Assembly: GCA_965153455.1 (NCBI GenBank)
Contig: OZ234495.1
Coordinates: 10,846,875-10,910,874 of the forward strand
Origin: Sphagnum compactum
Taxonomy: Eukaryota > Bryophyta > Sphagnopsida > Sphagnales
Length of the DNA stretch: 64,000 nucleotides
Direction of reading: 5' to 3'
Shown: positions 24,860 to 36,344 of the stretch, one piece after another
Layout of the letters: the number at the start of each line of letters is the position of its first letter
How positions within the stretch are numbered: position 1 is the stretch's first letter
Notes under the pieces: model-generated
What the model saw: the letters and a program-made list of their open reading frames with translations, nothing else
Databases searched by the model: none
Told to the model about the DNA's origin: nothing
Position numbers and translations under genes: made by a program

Positions 24860-24983
24860 CCATTGGCCACCAAGCTTGGAACATTCCATTGGCCACCAAG
24901 CTTGGAACATTCCATTGGCCACCAAGCATGGAACCTTCCATTGGCCACCAAGCATGGAACCTTCCATTGGCCACCAAGCTTTG
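24860..24983. repeat. 26-bp tandem repeat, 4.8 copies
   Basis: The unit CCATTGGCCACCAAGCTTGG plus AACATT repeats with starts at 24,860, 24,886, 24,912, 24,938 and 24,964; copies 3 and 4 carry GCATGG and ACCTT variants. The unit contains a CCATTGG motif and an AAGCTT site. As 26 is not a multiple of three, the repeat cycles through all frames; it keeps long open frames on both strands, an artefact of its composition. Confidence 0.95.
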
Positions 24984-25240
24984 AATCTACCTTCACCTCC
25001 CTTCTCTTTCTCTTCAAAAGGCGGACTCGGAGGATTGGGGTCTCTCTCTTTGCCTCGGAGATAATTTTCATTCAATCTTGAATACTTGTTTCCACAAGCT
25101 TCATGAAGAGGAAAAGAATGATTAGTCTTCGTAGAGAGGAGAAGGAAGGGAAGTAGAAGGAAAATCTTGTAATAGTTTTGAAAGAATGGGGGTAGGTAGT
25201 GATAGTGTTGGAAGAGTGGAACTTTAGAGAAATCTCACAA

Positions 25241-25799
25241 ACCCTCTCGGATTTCATAGCATAACTTATTGCTGGTTCAGCTGCAGAGCTTGAGATTTGG
25301 TAGGAAAGTGCGCCTTGTAATTAGCTTTTCAATGAGCTAAGGCAAGCCGGATTTGGATATTGTATGTGTTAGAAACAATAGTCTGAGTGACTAGAGGTCT
25401 GCAGTCAAGTTGAACAACTGCCTTCGCAAAACCCTCTCTGGTTTGGTGGTATAACTCCTCACTGGTTTAGCTGCAGATCTTGAGATTTGGTAGGAAGGTG
25501 CGCCTTGTAGTTAGCTTTCCAATGAGCTAAGGCAAGCCGGATTTGGATACCGTATGTGTTAGAAACAATATTCTGAGTGACTAAAGGTCTGCAGTCAAGT
25601 TGAACAACTACCTTCGCAAAACCCTCTCAGGTTTAGTGATATAACTCCTCACTGGTTTAGCTGCAGATCTTGAGATTTGGTAGGAAGGTGCGCCTTGTAG
25701 TTAGCTTTCCAATGAACTAAGGCAAGCTAGATTTGAATAATGTATGTGTTAGAAATGATGTTTTAAGTGACTGATGGTCTACAGCTATGTTGGACATGG
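25241..25799. repeat. 190-bp tandem repeat, about three copies
   Basis: Units start ACCCTCTC at 25,241, 25,431 and 25,621. Each runs through CTGCAGATCTTGAGATTTGG, TAGGAAGGTGCGCCTTGTAG, CCAATGAGCTAAGGCAAGCC and GGTCTGCAGTCAAGTTG. Copies 1 and 2 are very alike; copy 3 decays after about 25,740. The length and order would suit a young satellite seed or internal repeats of an LTR-element leader. There is no coding capacity. Confidence 0.9.
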
Positions 25800-28180
25800 T
25801 GTTGAGTCTTTAAATATTGGTTTAAATGAATGACAATTTGATATAAAGTCCTAGAATGTGTAACGTGTGAGCTTGGAAAAAATATATCTATCAATCCTAA
25901 TCGTGAATGATGCATAGGAAGCAGGCTACTTAATTTCAACTACAAACGCAATTTAACATATAGAATCACACTTGCATCTTTCCTTCACCAATAGCTTTTG
26001 TGCTTCCAAGCATAGTCGCCTTGTAGAACCGGGAGTAGATGGACAGAAAGTCGCCTCACAATAACATGGTAATAGGTATAGCTAATTAGATTAAGGATCA
26101 AACTAGTATAATATTTTCTTATGAAATATTAAGGTCAATATTTGGATTAAATGGGTATGAAATTTCAAAAATTAATGTTATATTACAAAATGGGGTTTTA
26201 TTAGACTATCTTCATCATGAATCCATCAAGTTCTAAGGTTATAAACTTAAAGCATTTTATGAAATATTCAACATTGTACATGACTTTTCATTGTAACACA
26301 CCAAAAATGTCCATAACAAGTTCAAACATATTGTTGTTAAATACAACTTTCTAAAGCCCTATATTCTTATTCTTATCCAATGATTCATCATGTGATTTAT
26401 CAAATGTGAATCATACAACCTTAAATTGTTTACCATGATCATATGACTCATCAACAATGATTCAACATAATATAATGAATCACATCATAAATTAAATGTA
26501 CCCAAATTCTAGAATATGAATGACCCCATAAACAAAATACATCAACATTTAGAATTAACCCTCTTAAACTAATCATTATTATGTTACTTCAACTTTAAAT
26601 ATCTAAAGTTGCAATACCATGTTATCTATATAAACTTCACATAACCCCATGTCACCTATACAAGTTACTAACCCATATTATTGAGAGAAAGTTTGGTTAC
26701 TAATGGTTAAAGGATTTATTTCATTGAAGTGAAACCTAACCAACTAAGGGGGAAAAAAAACTTAAAGGATTGGAGAAAAAACAAAAGAAGGTAAACAAAG
26801 TCCTAATGGTTTAATACCAACAATGTGTAAATAGTTAGTATAAAATTTTCATTTATATTTAGATGAACTTGACAAAACATAATACTCATCCTAGCCTTCC
26901 ATGCATTTGAGGAGCCTCCATTCTAGGCATTCCATTAACATCTAGTTCAAGCATTGGGAAATTAAAGTTGGTGACATTTTACAATATAATAAATTTCTCA
27001 TGTAACATTAATGTATTCATGTTTAACACTCACTAATATCAATCTCATCACTACTTATGTTCATGTTCTTGGTGAAATTTTCTAAATTTGATTATATTCA
27101 TACCATAGCAATATGTAAGTTGACAATTTCTTTAATATGTACCTATACAATTTTGAAACATTATATTTCATTTTCACATTAATATATGATGAATCATATA
27201 CTGGCATAAGTAACACTTAAAAAGTTTGGAGTGGTTACATATCCAATTATATATCTATCTAAGCAATATGTATCAGTTTTTTAATAATAGAAGGTGTTAG
27301 ACTTTTGCTTATTTCAAAAGAAATTAGATCTAATGAGAAAGAGGAAATCAACATTGATTTCTAGGTGTACACATGTTCAAAGTGTTTGTTGATAAAATTG
27401 TGTTAATCCAAAAAAATTATTTCATGAAAATCATTTTCTAGATCAACATTGATTTCTTAGAGTGCCTTGCACTTTTCCTCATATTTTGAGTGGTTTCTTT
27501 AACTTTCACATGACTTTTCACAAAAAAAATAGGATAAGCAATTGATATGTATAAAAGACATCTACTATGAAGGAAGGTAGTTTGTTTTGTTTTGTAGTTA
27601 TGAGATCCATCAAACTAGGATGCTTCAGATTGTGTTCCTGGTGTCTTTGGAAAGCTCTCAACAAGGAGGGGTGCATGGGCTTGGTTCCATAACGTTTGGA
27701 CTTGCTGAACGAAAGTTCTTGAATATTGAATGATTTTTCACCATAAATTAAATTGTAGCTAAAAATTTCGAAAGAATGTGAATGTGCCTTTGGTGTTGTT
27801 GGAAAAATCAATATGAACAAGATTTAATGGAATTTAATTGGTAAGATTTAGACTTAGAATGTGAGAATTATTGAATTTTAAATGATTTCTGCCACTAAAA
27901 ATTCAAATAAATTCCAAAAAACCATTTTTTGGAAGGAAAAATTAGTTGAGGATGTGGTAACACTTGGGCCAACGGCACAGGCCACACTAGTCAAAGTTGA
28001 ATGAAAGATGATTTCCTCTCATTAATTCCTTTCAAAATTAATGTTAATCATAATAAATAATGATTTCAAATACATAAGCAAAGGTTTGACACGCACGAGT
28101 TGCTCAAATAAACACATTATGGTTTAGGTTTTCTAGTTAAGGATTCTCAGTTAGATTAAGGTTTCTTATGTCACTCACTA
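25800..28180. other. AT-rich spacer, nothing recognised
   Basis: Minus-strand open frames around 27,520-27,820 do not resemble proteins. A duplicated AACATTGATTTCT word appears at 27,350 and 27,445. No gene, RNA or array can be supported. Confidence 0.55.
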
Positions 28181-28187
28181 TCAACTT

Positions 28188-28535
28188 GGGCCACAGTGAA
28201 CCGACACTCACTAGTGCACCATCAAGGATGGATGATATGTGATCAGGAAACAATTTTCTTTTGGGTTCCAATTTCGTAGCTAACCATGGTGGTTATAACT
28301 CAATTGTTTTATTTATTACCTACCAACTAAGTAGGTAGTAAAACCAACCCCTACCTACTATGTATAAACTATATACTTACCTAGTAGTCCCCTATTTTGT
28401 TATCTACCTGTTTATATGTTAAACTTACTTATTATAGAATGGGTTACCAAGATGAAACCAGGTAGTAACTCAGTTGTGGATCATAAAAAGCATCCAGTGG
28501 ATGGTGAGTTGGTGGGTGCTAGTTCACTTTGGCCA
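28188..28535. mobile_element. possible MITE with ~45-bp imperfect inverted ends
   Basis: The left end (28,188-28,235: GGGCCACAGTGAACC, ACACTCACT, GTGCACCATC, GGATGG) is matched in reverse by the right end (28,492-28,535: GGCCAAAGTGAACTAGCACC and CTCACCATCC). The ~350-bp interior contains TACCTACC / GGTAGGTAG words. The target duplication is not clear. It may equally be a chance fold-back. Confidence 0.4.
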
Positions 28536-29723
28536 TCATCAACTTGGCCTCGTTGTGTAGGTTGTTGACAAAAAGGAATGTATATAGCCTCCATTGTGGC
28601 TTTATTCATCCTTAGTTATGACTTGATAAACTCTTACTCAACAAGCAAAACAACGTCCTTATCAACCAAATAATTATGCCTTAACAACTTAATAAGTATA
28701 ACCCCAGTCCTAATAACCTTATTCAGATTAAGGTGACCTGACCAAGAAGAATTGTGATAATCATTCATCAGATAACTAAAGAAACAAAAATTCATTCACA
28801 AGAACTGGAAAACCCAACCCTTGTTATTTACAAGTAGGAAAATTAGAGCAACGTAGTTTTTTACCATTTCGATTGCTTCGAAATTTACATATATTTAGGC
28901 TTATGATAAGGTTCACCTTGTGTTTTTTACAGTGGGTAATGGTTGCTGGTGGGAACATTCCCAAAATGTGAGTCTAGACTCGGCAGCTTTACCTTTGACC
29001 TAACTCGGCAGCTTTAACCCTAAACCCTTAAACCCTAACCCTTAGGATAATTGAATTAGTATAGTTGGTAACATCCAGCATGACAAATTGGTAAATTAAA
29101 CCCCCTGGAACTTTCAAGGGTATGAGTCCCCAAGTCCCAACTACTTGGTAATATTTGGTTTGATGTTTTGAAGGAACTTATAAGGAATTATTATTGAGTG
29201 TGTAGGCTCATGAGTGGGGTGCTTGGCCCTAAGATACTCTATAAATGAGAGTGGCTAGTTTATTGGGGATCATGGTGGGGTCCTGGTCCCATTAGGCTGC
29301 TCTTGTTTGCTTATCAATATTGGAGCATGTGCTCACCCAAGCCTATTGGTAATCCAAAGCTACATCATTGGGTCATCTTCTGCACCATTTGATTAATCAT
29401 GGCTTTATGAGCATCAAACCATGATCTTATGCACATTTGGGATGATCTTCTTCTATAGTTCATTCACCCTTAGGAGTTCAATGGAATCAGGGTATCTAAT
29501 AAATGGTCAAAGCCCACCACGGTTTGCCTTTGCCCCCTTATGGTGGAGATTAAACATTGTAACTAGGTTCCCACTTGGATTTAAATTTATAAGTAATGGA
29601 AGTTGTGTCCTTATGGTGAAGGTTCTGACCAATGTTCGGCATATATATAGTTTAGGACTTACACTCCATATAAGTGTAAATCCTCTCCAAAAAAATTTAC
29701 ATATTGGGTAAGCGTAAGTGTAG
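28536..29723. other. spacer with telomere-like tract
   Basis: No protein-coding gene is recognised; the frame at 29,421-29,711 has no family features. Two CTCGGCAGCTTTA copies at about 28,978 and 29,004 precede the telomere-like tract at 29,015-29,043. Confidence 0.5.
29015..29043. repeat. short interstitial telomere-like repeat
   Basis: The tract contains four consecutive slightly varied CCCTAAA-type units (CCCTAAA, CCCTTAAA, CCCTAA, CCCTTA). This is the plant telomere motif in one orientation. It is too short to be a chromosome end; repair scars or promoter telo-boxes look like this. Confidence 0.65.
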
Positions 29724-29910
29724 CACTACAAAACATGTAACAAACTTGAAACATGTAAATGTAAGGTTGTGTAAATAATTTTTGGCCGTGTAAAAACAGT
29801 GCAAGTGTAAATCGCTTATAATTACATTGTTTTTACATGTTGTGTAGAAATGTGTAAATGTAAACTTTTTACACTTACACTTTTACTTACAGGTTGTGTA
29901 AATTTTTAAA
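29724..29910 (+). mobile_element. CACTA-like 5' end with subterminal repeats, copy 3
   Basis: CACTACAAAACATG at 29,724 is followed by dense short repeats of TGTAAATGTAA, GTTGTGTAAA and TTTACACTTACAC in both orientations up to about 29,910. This is how CACTA transposon ends look. The opposite end and any CACTA transposase were not found; an hAT relic begins about 200 bases later. Confidence 0.45.
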
Positions 29911-30123
29911 AAAATAGAAAATGAAAGAAAGAAGATGCCAAAATATGCAAACTTTGATTAAATTGATCACTTGAAAGATTACATCAATTCTAATTTCTAA
30001 TGTGATCATAGAATTGGCACATTCATCAAAATGACAATAAGCGATAAGAGTTAATCAAAATAAAAAAGTTCCATGTGTAAAATGAATAAAACACTACCAA
30101 AATCATGGATACATGTCTCAATT

Positions 30124-32602
30124 CTACACACAATCCTCTACATGATCCTCAACCTCATCAAGAAACTCGACATCCAACAAATCTAGTATTTCTTCCTTAG
30201 CCTCCCCAACCTCATCCACATCTTGAGGTTCACTCTTAGCCCTAAATCCAATAGTGGGATCATGAAGCCAATTCTTAATTACAATAACTATGAGATCCAA
30301 GTTCTTTGGACCAAATTGACAACGATGAAGATTTATGAGAATGCCCGCAACAAAAAGTACTCTCTCTGTCTCAATTGGACTACAAGGAGTGCCTAGAATT
30401 GTTCTAGCTAAAAAAACAACTGTCAGAAATTACCCTTTACGTTTTGACCACCAAAAAAGAAGGTCTTTCACTTCTTCCAAGTGCACATCAAATGTGTGAT
30501 AGCATGACAATTCTCGTTGAACCTACATCTACACACATCTTAAATAAATTAGTTTGAAGATTGCATACAAGGAAACAAATCAACTCACAATGTTTTGCAA
30601 AGAAGTAAAAGAAACAACATTTGTTCAAAACAAGTTTCATCTTCAAACACTCCTACTCCAAAAACAACATTAGTATTGTGCATAGTTTCTTGCACAATAG
30701 TTGAAGAAACATTGGAACGTCCATAGTGTTTCTAGTACAAAGTTTTGAAGGTAGGGAGGAGAAACTCTCTATCATATGTAGTAGTAATTTCAATTACAGA
30801 TGAGTGACCAACATAATCTCCCATTAGACTTTCAATTCTTTACCAAGGATCCAACATAAAAGCCACCATATTGTGAGCTTTAGATAGTATGAAGCAATCC
30901 ATGAAATCAAGGAAAGGCTTCAAAACATGAGCTACTTGCTCTCGCATGTTGGCACCAAGTTTTTTCACCTTGGTGCGCATGTCCATTTCCTAAATGGCAT
31001 CAACTTCAACTTGCAACTCTAGTCTCTCCTTGGTAAATTTCACAGACAATTTGATTACAAAAATAAGAACATCCGATAATAGCCAATCCCCACGGCGTTG
31101 ATTGACTACAAATGTAGTCACAGAAGAAAGTGCACCACAAATTACTTCAACAATTACCCAAGTTTGTGCTGAAAGAATCATGTTTGTTAAAGCCTTTATT
31201 TGACGACCATAGCACATGACAATGGTAGACCTATAGGCCAAGCATTGTTGAAACATAGCAACCTTGGATGTAAAACACATTTTCACCGAAGTTGTTAGTT
31301 CACATTTCGGTGAACCATATTCACGACTCACAACTCACAACTCACAACTCACAACCTATAAATGTTTCCATTAATAAATTCTAGATTGTAAATATACTAG
31401 GTTTTTTTGGCGATGTGATGCAAGATTGAAAAGACACTTGGGCAGATTTCACATTAATTGGCACTAAGTCTTTGGAAATCTTGTCATCATTTGTTGCATA
31501 TTGAACTGCCTTACTCATAACATGTCCAAAGCATGCACCATCAAAAAGGACAAGCAAACTTAATGGCTCACATGAAATTATAAACTCTAGGGTTGTGGTC
31601 ATGCTTGTTAAGTTGGTGCCCTCATTTTGAACGCATAACACAAAACCTTGGAAGTGAAACCAAACTTCTCAAACATGGCCTTTAGTTACTTTGCCAACCC
31701 TAGTCCAATAGTGTCATTGGCCTCAAAAAGGCCTATTGCAACATAATGTGGCTTCTGATTTGATGACAAAAACTCACAACAAAGGCAAAAGTATCTTACT
31801 ACCCCCTATTCATCCATAGATAAAATGTTGTTATAATTGTAGGTGTGACATTAAGCAGAGGCTAAACATGCAAATTTAAACATGTAACCATGGCTAGAAG
31901 GATTTCTTCAAATAATGTCTTTCAAGAAGGGAAACCTTTCTGGGATCTAACCTCAAAGTTAACCTCTGCATCCACACATTTTCACATGTGCTTAAGGGGG
32001 AGAGCCCTTTTGTTGTAAATAACACCAAGTACTCCAAAAATAACTTTTGAGCTTCATCTTGCTTCTTATAAGGAGTTGTGCTCCCAAAAAATGCAGAAAT
32101 TACACTTGGTGTTATTTTGGAACGTTTCTTGGCTGGTTGGATAGTCTTACAACCCGCATCACCCATTGCTTGTGACCTTGAATGTTGTCTGCAGTAGCAA
32201 GTTGTTCAACATATGTAGTTATAAGTTCAAAATGTTCAAATTCAACATGCCTTTTCATGGAACTTGCCCCAAAAAGGGTGTTGTATGCAATGATTTCCTT
32301 CTTCCCTTTTGTCTTAAACTTCTCAATCAAAGTGAGAGGGACAATGTGGGGAAAAAAATGTTACATTTCAATTATTGCACTTGATCACAAGTGGGAAGAT
32401 CCCCATTATTTACAGCAAAAAAAGCCCGGGGAACAAACTTACGATCATAACCGACCCAAACTTTGGCTTGTTGGTGTAAAAACACTAAAGATTCTTCTTG
32501 ATCTCTATCCTTACTAGTTGGAATAGAGGTGTTCATGCTAACATCTATAGATGAAGAAGTTGTTCCTCTAAGTGGAGTGCTAAGAGGACTATGTGTAGCC
32601 AA
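30124..32602 (-). pseudogene. hAT-family transposase relic 1
   Basis: Minus-strand segments in order give an N-terminal segment (KVWVGYDRKFVPRAFFA), a BED-finger-like SSMKRHVEFEH region, and then ITPSVISAFFG and ENVWMQRLTLRLDP. The central RNase H-like region (FDGACFGHVMSKAVQYATNDD) and SREYGSPKCELTTSVKMCF follow. At 30,420-30,124 there is an unbroken C-terminal hAT dimerisation domain, with a CSPIETERVLFVAGILINLHR signature and an acidic tail ending at a TAG (30,124-30,126). This frame has no ATG of its own. The parent transposase would cut and paste hAT elements; here frameshifts and stops between segments rule out activity. Terminal inverted repeats were not identified. Confidence 0.7.
31327..31355. 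repeat. 7-bp tandem repeat (CTCACAA)4
   Basis: Four perfect head-to-tail CTCACAA units interrupt the hAT relic between its central segments, a local slippage expansion in dead coding sequence. Confidence 0.85.
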
Positions 32603-32814
32603 GGACTATACTTGCACATTAACTCCTTGAGAGGGTATTGAACTTGAAGTCTCCATGCCCACATAATTCTCATGTTGTCCTGCCATACCTAAAAGATTGC
32701 AAAAAGAAAGGAATCAAATTTCTTATCCCAACGTTCTATGACTGCTTTCAATCAAACTCAAACATGTTAGATGAAAATACAAAATAGAACTCCCTTGAGA
32801 AAGTTTTTGTTGTT

Positions 32815-33040
32815 GGAATTTTGATTTGTTGTTATAGATTTTCACTACTATTGTAAAAAATCATTACTACTATTTAATATTGTAAGAAATCACTATTGTT
32901 GCTTATTGTAAGAAATCATCACTGCTAGTGTTCATAGAAATCATTGTTGTTGTTGTTGTTGTTAGATGTTATAAGAAATCATTGTTGTTGTTGTTGTTGT
33001 TAGATGTTATAAGAAACCATTATTGTTGTTGTTGCCTATA
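32815..33040. repeat. composite TTG-microsatellite / ~49-bp array
   Basis: The strongest part (32,930-33,040) is two to three units of (TTG)5-7 followed by TTAGATGTTATAAGAAATCA. Upstream, from about 32,815, more diverged units keep GTAAGAAATCA spaced 30-50 bases apart. A TTG microsatellite has been carried inside a larger tandem duplication. Confidence 0.8.
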
Positions 33041-34091
33041 TAGAATGCATCAAGTCATGCAAAACATCAGTCTAGAAAACATTTATCATTGTTGCATTAC
33101 ATATTGGAGCTTGAACAATACTTCATATAGGTTCTTTAAAATCTAATCTCACATGTTGTGAATAACATCATAGCACTAACTACTTATTACAAAATGAATC
33201 ATAAAATCAACACCAATAGTGTACACATTGAACATCGAAATTGAAACCATCATAATCCATTAACATTATAATTACATTTGCAATTGAAAACAAGTGAAAG
33301 CCTTAAACCATTATGGAATCTCTTCAAAATTCTTCGCACCCATTTATAAATCAAAGAGTTACATAGAGATGTAAGGGGCATAAATCTAAAAGGAATCTGT
33401 GATAGAAAAATCTTAGACCTCTATTGTAAAGGTGCAAAATTTCATACAAAATAAATATGGTTGAATAAAAGTTCAAGGAGCTGCAAAGGAATTGCATGAG
33501 AGCTCTAATGCTTTAATGTTCAGAGCTCTACACTTTGAGCTCAAATGCTCAAAGCCTCTACATTAGAAAGCTTTGTGTTGGCATAAATATTTTGATCATT
33601 GTCCCATATATCTTATAATCCTACAAATGATTAGTAGACGCCCAATATCCAAACTCTGCCTTAAGCTTTGCATCTACACTTTTCAACTTTCTTTTCTCTA
33701 CAGACGAGTACAAATCCAAATCTGGTGGTAATCTACAAGAGTGCCATGGATATGGATATTGTGACATGATGCAAATGAAGAAGCTTTGTCCAAAAAATTT
33801 TTGTTGGAAGTTCCCTTCTGTTAATGGGATATTTCTCTTTCCCATTTGATGCAAATCTCTTTTCTTAAATTTTGAAGAGATACAAACTACTCAATGTTAA
33901 CAAGTATTTCGACTTGTAATGAAAATACAAAATTGTATTAAGAAATCAAAGTTTGTACATTATAGATTTCAAAAAGTAAATATGGAAAGTAGAGATGTGA
34001 TGTCTCTCATTTTTTGCCAACTTTCCTTTATATTCTAAGTTTGAACTTTGAAATGCATCGTGTAAATCACCTAAATAGTAACTAGTTGATA

Positions 34092-34230
34092 AAACTCCTT
34101 GGTCTAATCAATTAATAGAATCTATCCAGCAAAACTATAATGATAGTCATAATTGCTTATGAAACTCCTTGTTCTAATCAACTAATAGAAACTAGCCAAT
34201 AATATTATTATAAATAGTTATAATTTTCAA
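34092..34230. repeat. ~74-bp direct duplication
   Basis: Two units, starting at about 34,092 and 34,166, share AAACTCCTTG, TCTAATCAA, TAATAGAA, TAGCCA/TATCCAG and ATAGTTATAATT-type ends. Divergence is modest. Confidence 0.6.
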
Positions 34231-34231
34231 A

Positions 34232-34390
34232 ATCTGCTACTTGTTTTCCTAACTACCTGTTTTGTCAACTACCTATTTGCCAACTACCTATTTTGTCAAC
34301 TATAGGCTTTGTAGACTACTTGTTTTACCAACTACATGTTCTATCAACTACAGGTTCTACAAACTACTGGTTTAATAGGTGTCACCAGTT
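34232..34390. repeat. ~18-bp minisatellite of CAACTACCTGTTTTG units
   Basis: About eight imperfect units carry an ACTAC core followed by C/TTGTTTT or GGTTCTA spacers, continuing the TAGGTAG / CTACCTA theme seen at 2,220-3,175 and 28,320-28,430. Confidence 0.7.
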
Positions 34391-36344
34391 TAGTTACTAC
34401 TAGGTATATTATCAGTACTAGTTCATTAACTACTGGTTAAAATATTAGTACACAAAGAAATTTGGTTTACACCTTCAACCTCAAAATAAAACTAAACTAA
34501 ATGCATAACATAGCACACGTTTGGGGACATGTTTGCTTAATGACATTTGTAGTTGTCCGATTAAATTCTGCATTTAAATCTAGCATCACAACCATTGGTT
34601 TTGATTGGACCATTTGGTTGGTATTGGCGAATTTAGAACAATTGCACAGGCCAGAACAACTCCAAATGGCAAAACAACTAGATGTGTCTCAATAGCCACA
34701 ACATTTTGTATTTGTTTTTAATTATTATATATTGTTCTAATATGATATTTTCATTGATTGTTTGTTTCAACAATCACTACGGATTTGTTCAATAAGGAAC
34801 ATGCTCAAGTTTAGACATAATTTGTTTTGTTTTTTATAATTGAATATTTCCTTTTGAGATCACATACTTTGAACAAATATTCATGTTCACACATCTATTA
34901 AACTACAATTCAATGTCAATAATGGGATTTTGGTTTCTCATTCAATTTTTGATTCATCATGTTTTTATAATATTGTACACATCTTGTGGTTTGAGGGCTG
35001 GCCCTATCATCCGATGATTAACTAATTGTTTTAACACTTTGTTCTTCAATTCTTGTGGCACCCAAGCTCGCTTGCTTGGGATTGCATAAAGTCATCATCG
35101 TGGTTTCATGAATTCTGTGGATAGCAAGTTCCCAAGTGTTACCAAATCCCTTGTTTCAGTAAGCTTGTGAAAAAAAACTTTAGAATATGTTCTTTGAAGA
35201 AGTCCATTACATGTGTATACATAGCCAAATTATAGTCCTCCATATCGTCCTTGGAAATGTTTATAATTTGTTTGGGTACATGGAAAGACTTTTTGTGTTT
35301 ATTATCGCATTTGCCCATCGCCATGTCGCCCATTCACCTGTTTTGTTAATTACCCTTCTCCATTTTGTTCGCCATGTTCTAATTTCAAGCAAGTGTTGGA
35401 TGGGGTCTAGCTTGGTATCATCTTTGATATTCTAATGATTTTTTTGTCATCTCACATATTCTATCTAGTATGCTTGAAATTAACGTGTATTCAATCATAA
35501 ATTCCAAGGTGTTTGGTGTGACAATTGGTGACAATTTTCTTTTTGCCATTGTAGTAAAAAGGTTTTATGATTGCAAGCACATGGTTGAAGAAAAAAGGAT
35601 GCAACTAGGAAGTACGAGTGCAAAGAATGCAAATTAGTGGTCGAGAGGGGGAAAACATGCAATTTCATTATGCAAATAGCTCAGGGGTTGAAAAAATGAA
35701 TGAAAATAAAAAAAATTAAATGGTAAAGTGTCATGGGCTACATCATATTGTCTCAATTCTTAATGGGTGCATGCCTCTTTGTGGTGAACAAGTAGTGTTT
35801 GAATTGACACATACTTCTTGGTGGGTCAACAAGTTTATGTGCCGTTGAATTTGATTTAATTTCAAATTCTATATGGTTTGAATGTTGCAAAGTTGGAATA
35901 TATTTGGTATTAAGGAAATATGAAATATTAGTTGAAGTATGACTTGAGCATTTCATGTGACAAATTTTTCAAAATAAACCAACATCAATTTCTTCCATCT
36001 AGTCTCTTTTGTTCAATTTTTCGCAAAAAAACTTATTGCCAATGTTCATGGAAAAGTTCATCCACAAATATCGTTCATCCGTGAACACATGGCAAAATGT
36101 TCTTCCACGTCACTAAATATTATGTCCTAAGTGTCAAAAAATATTCTTCAAATATTTTATCGATGTGGGAAAAATATTTTTAAAAAGATTCAATCATGCT
36201 CCCTTGCTCATGCTCACTTGCTCACGTTCGTGTTCGCAGGCTCATGAAATAAAATCTTTGCAAACTCCTGTTAAAACCAAACTCATGGGGGATTTCAACT
36301 CAGATACCAAAAATGAAGCTACTAGAATTATAGGAAAGAACATT

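Larger units (their letters stand above)
33050..36160. other. AT-rich spacer with small arrays
   Basis: No gene is recognised. It holds a ~74-bp duplication (34,092-34,230, units starting AAACTCCTTG) and an ACTACCTG-type minisatellite (34,232-34,390). Open frames at 33,621-33,854, 34,501-34,695 and 35,187-35,435 show no family features. Around 36,040-36,130 there is a compact GTTCATCC...GTGAACACATGGC stretch that could be an LTR remnant, but no partner copy is in the window. Confidence 0.5.

Noticed and set aside
24706-25071. Minus-strand repeat protein with recurring WWPMEG / LGGQWKV blocks
   Set aside because: The pattern comes from a 26-bp DNA repeat read in changing frames; equally long frames exist in other phases and on the other strand.
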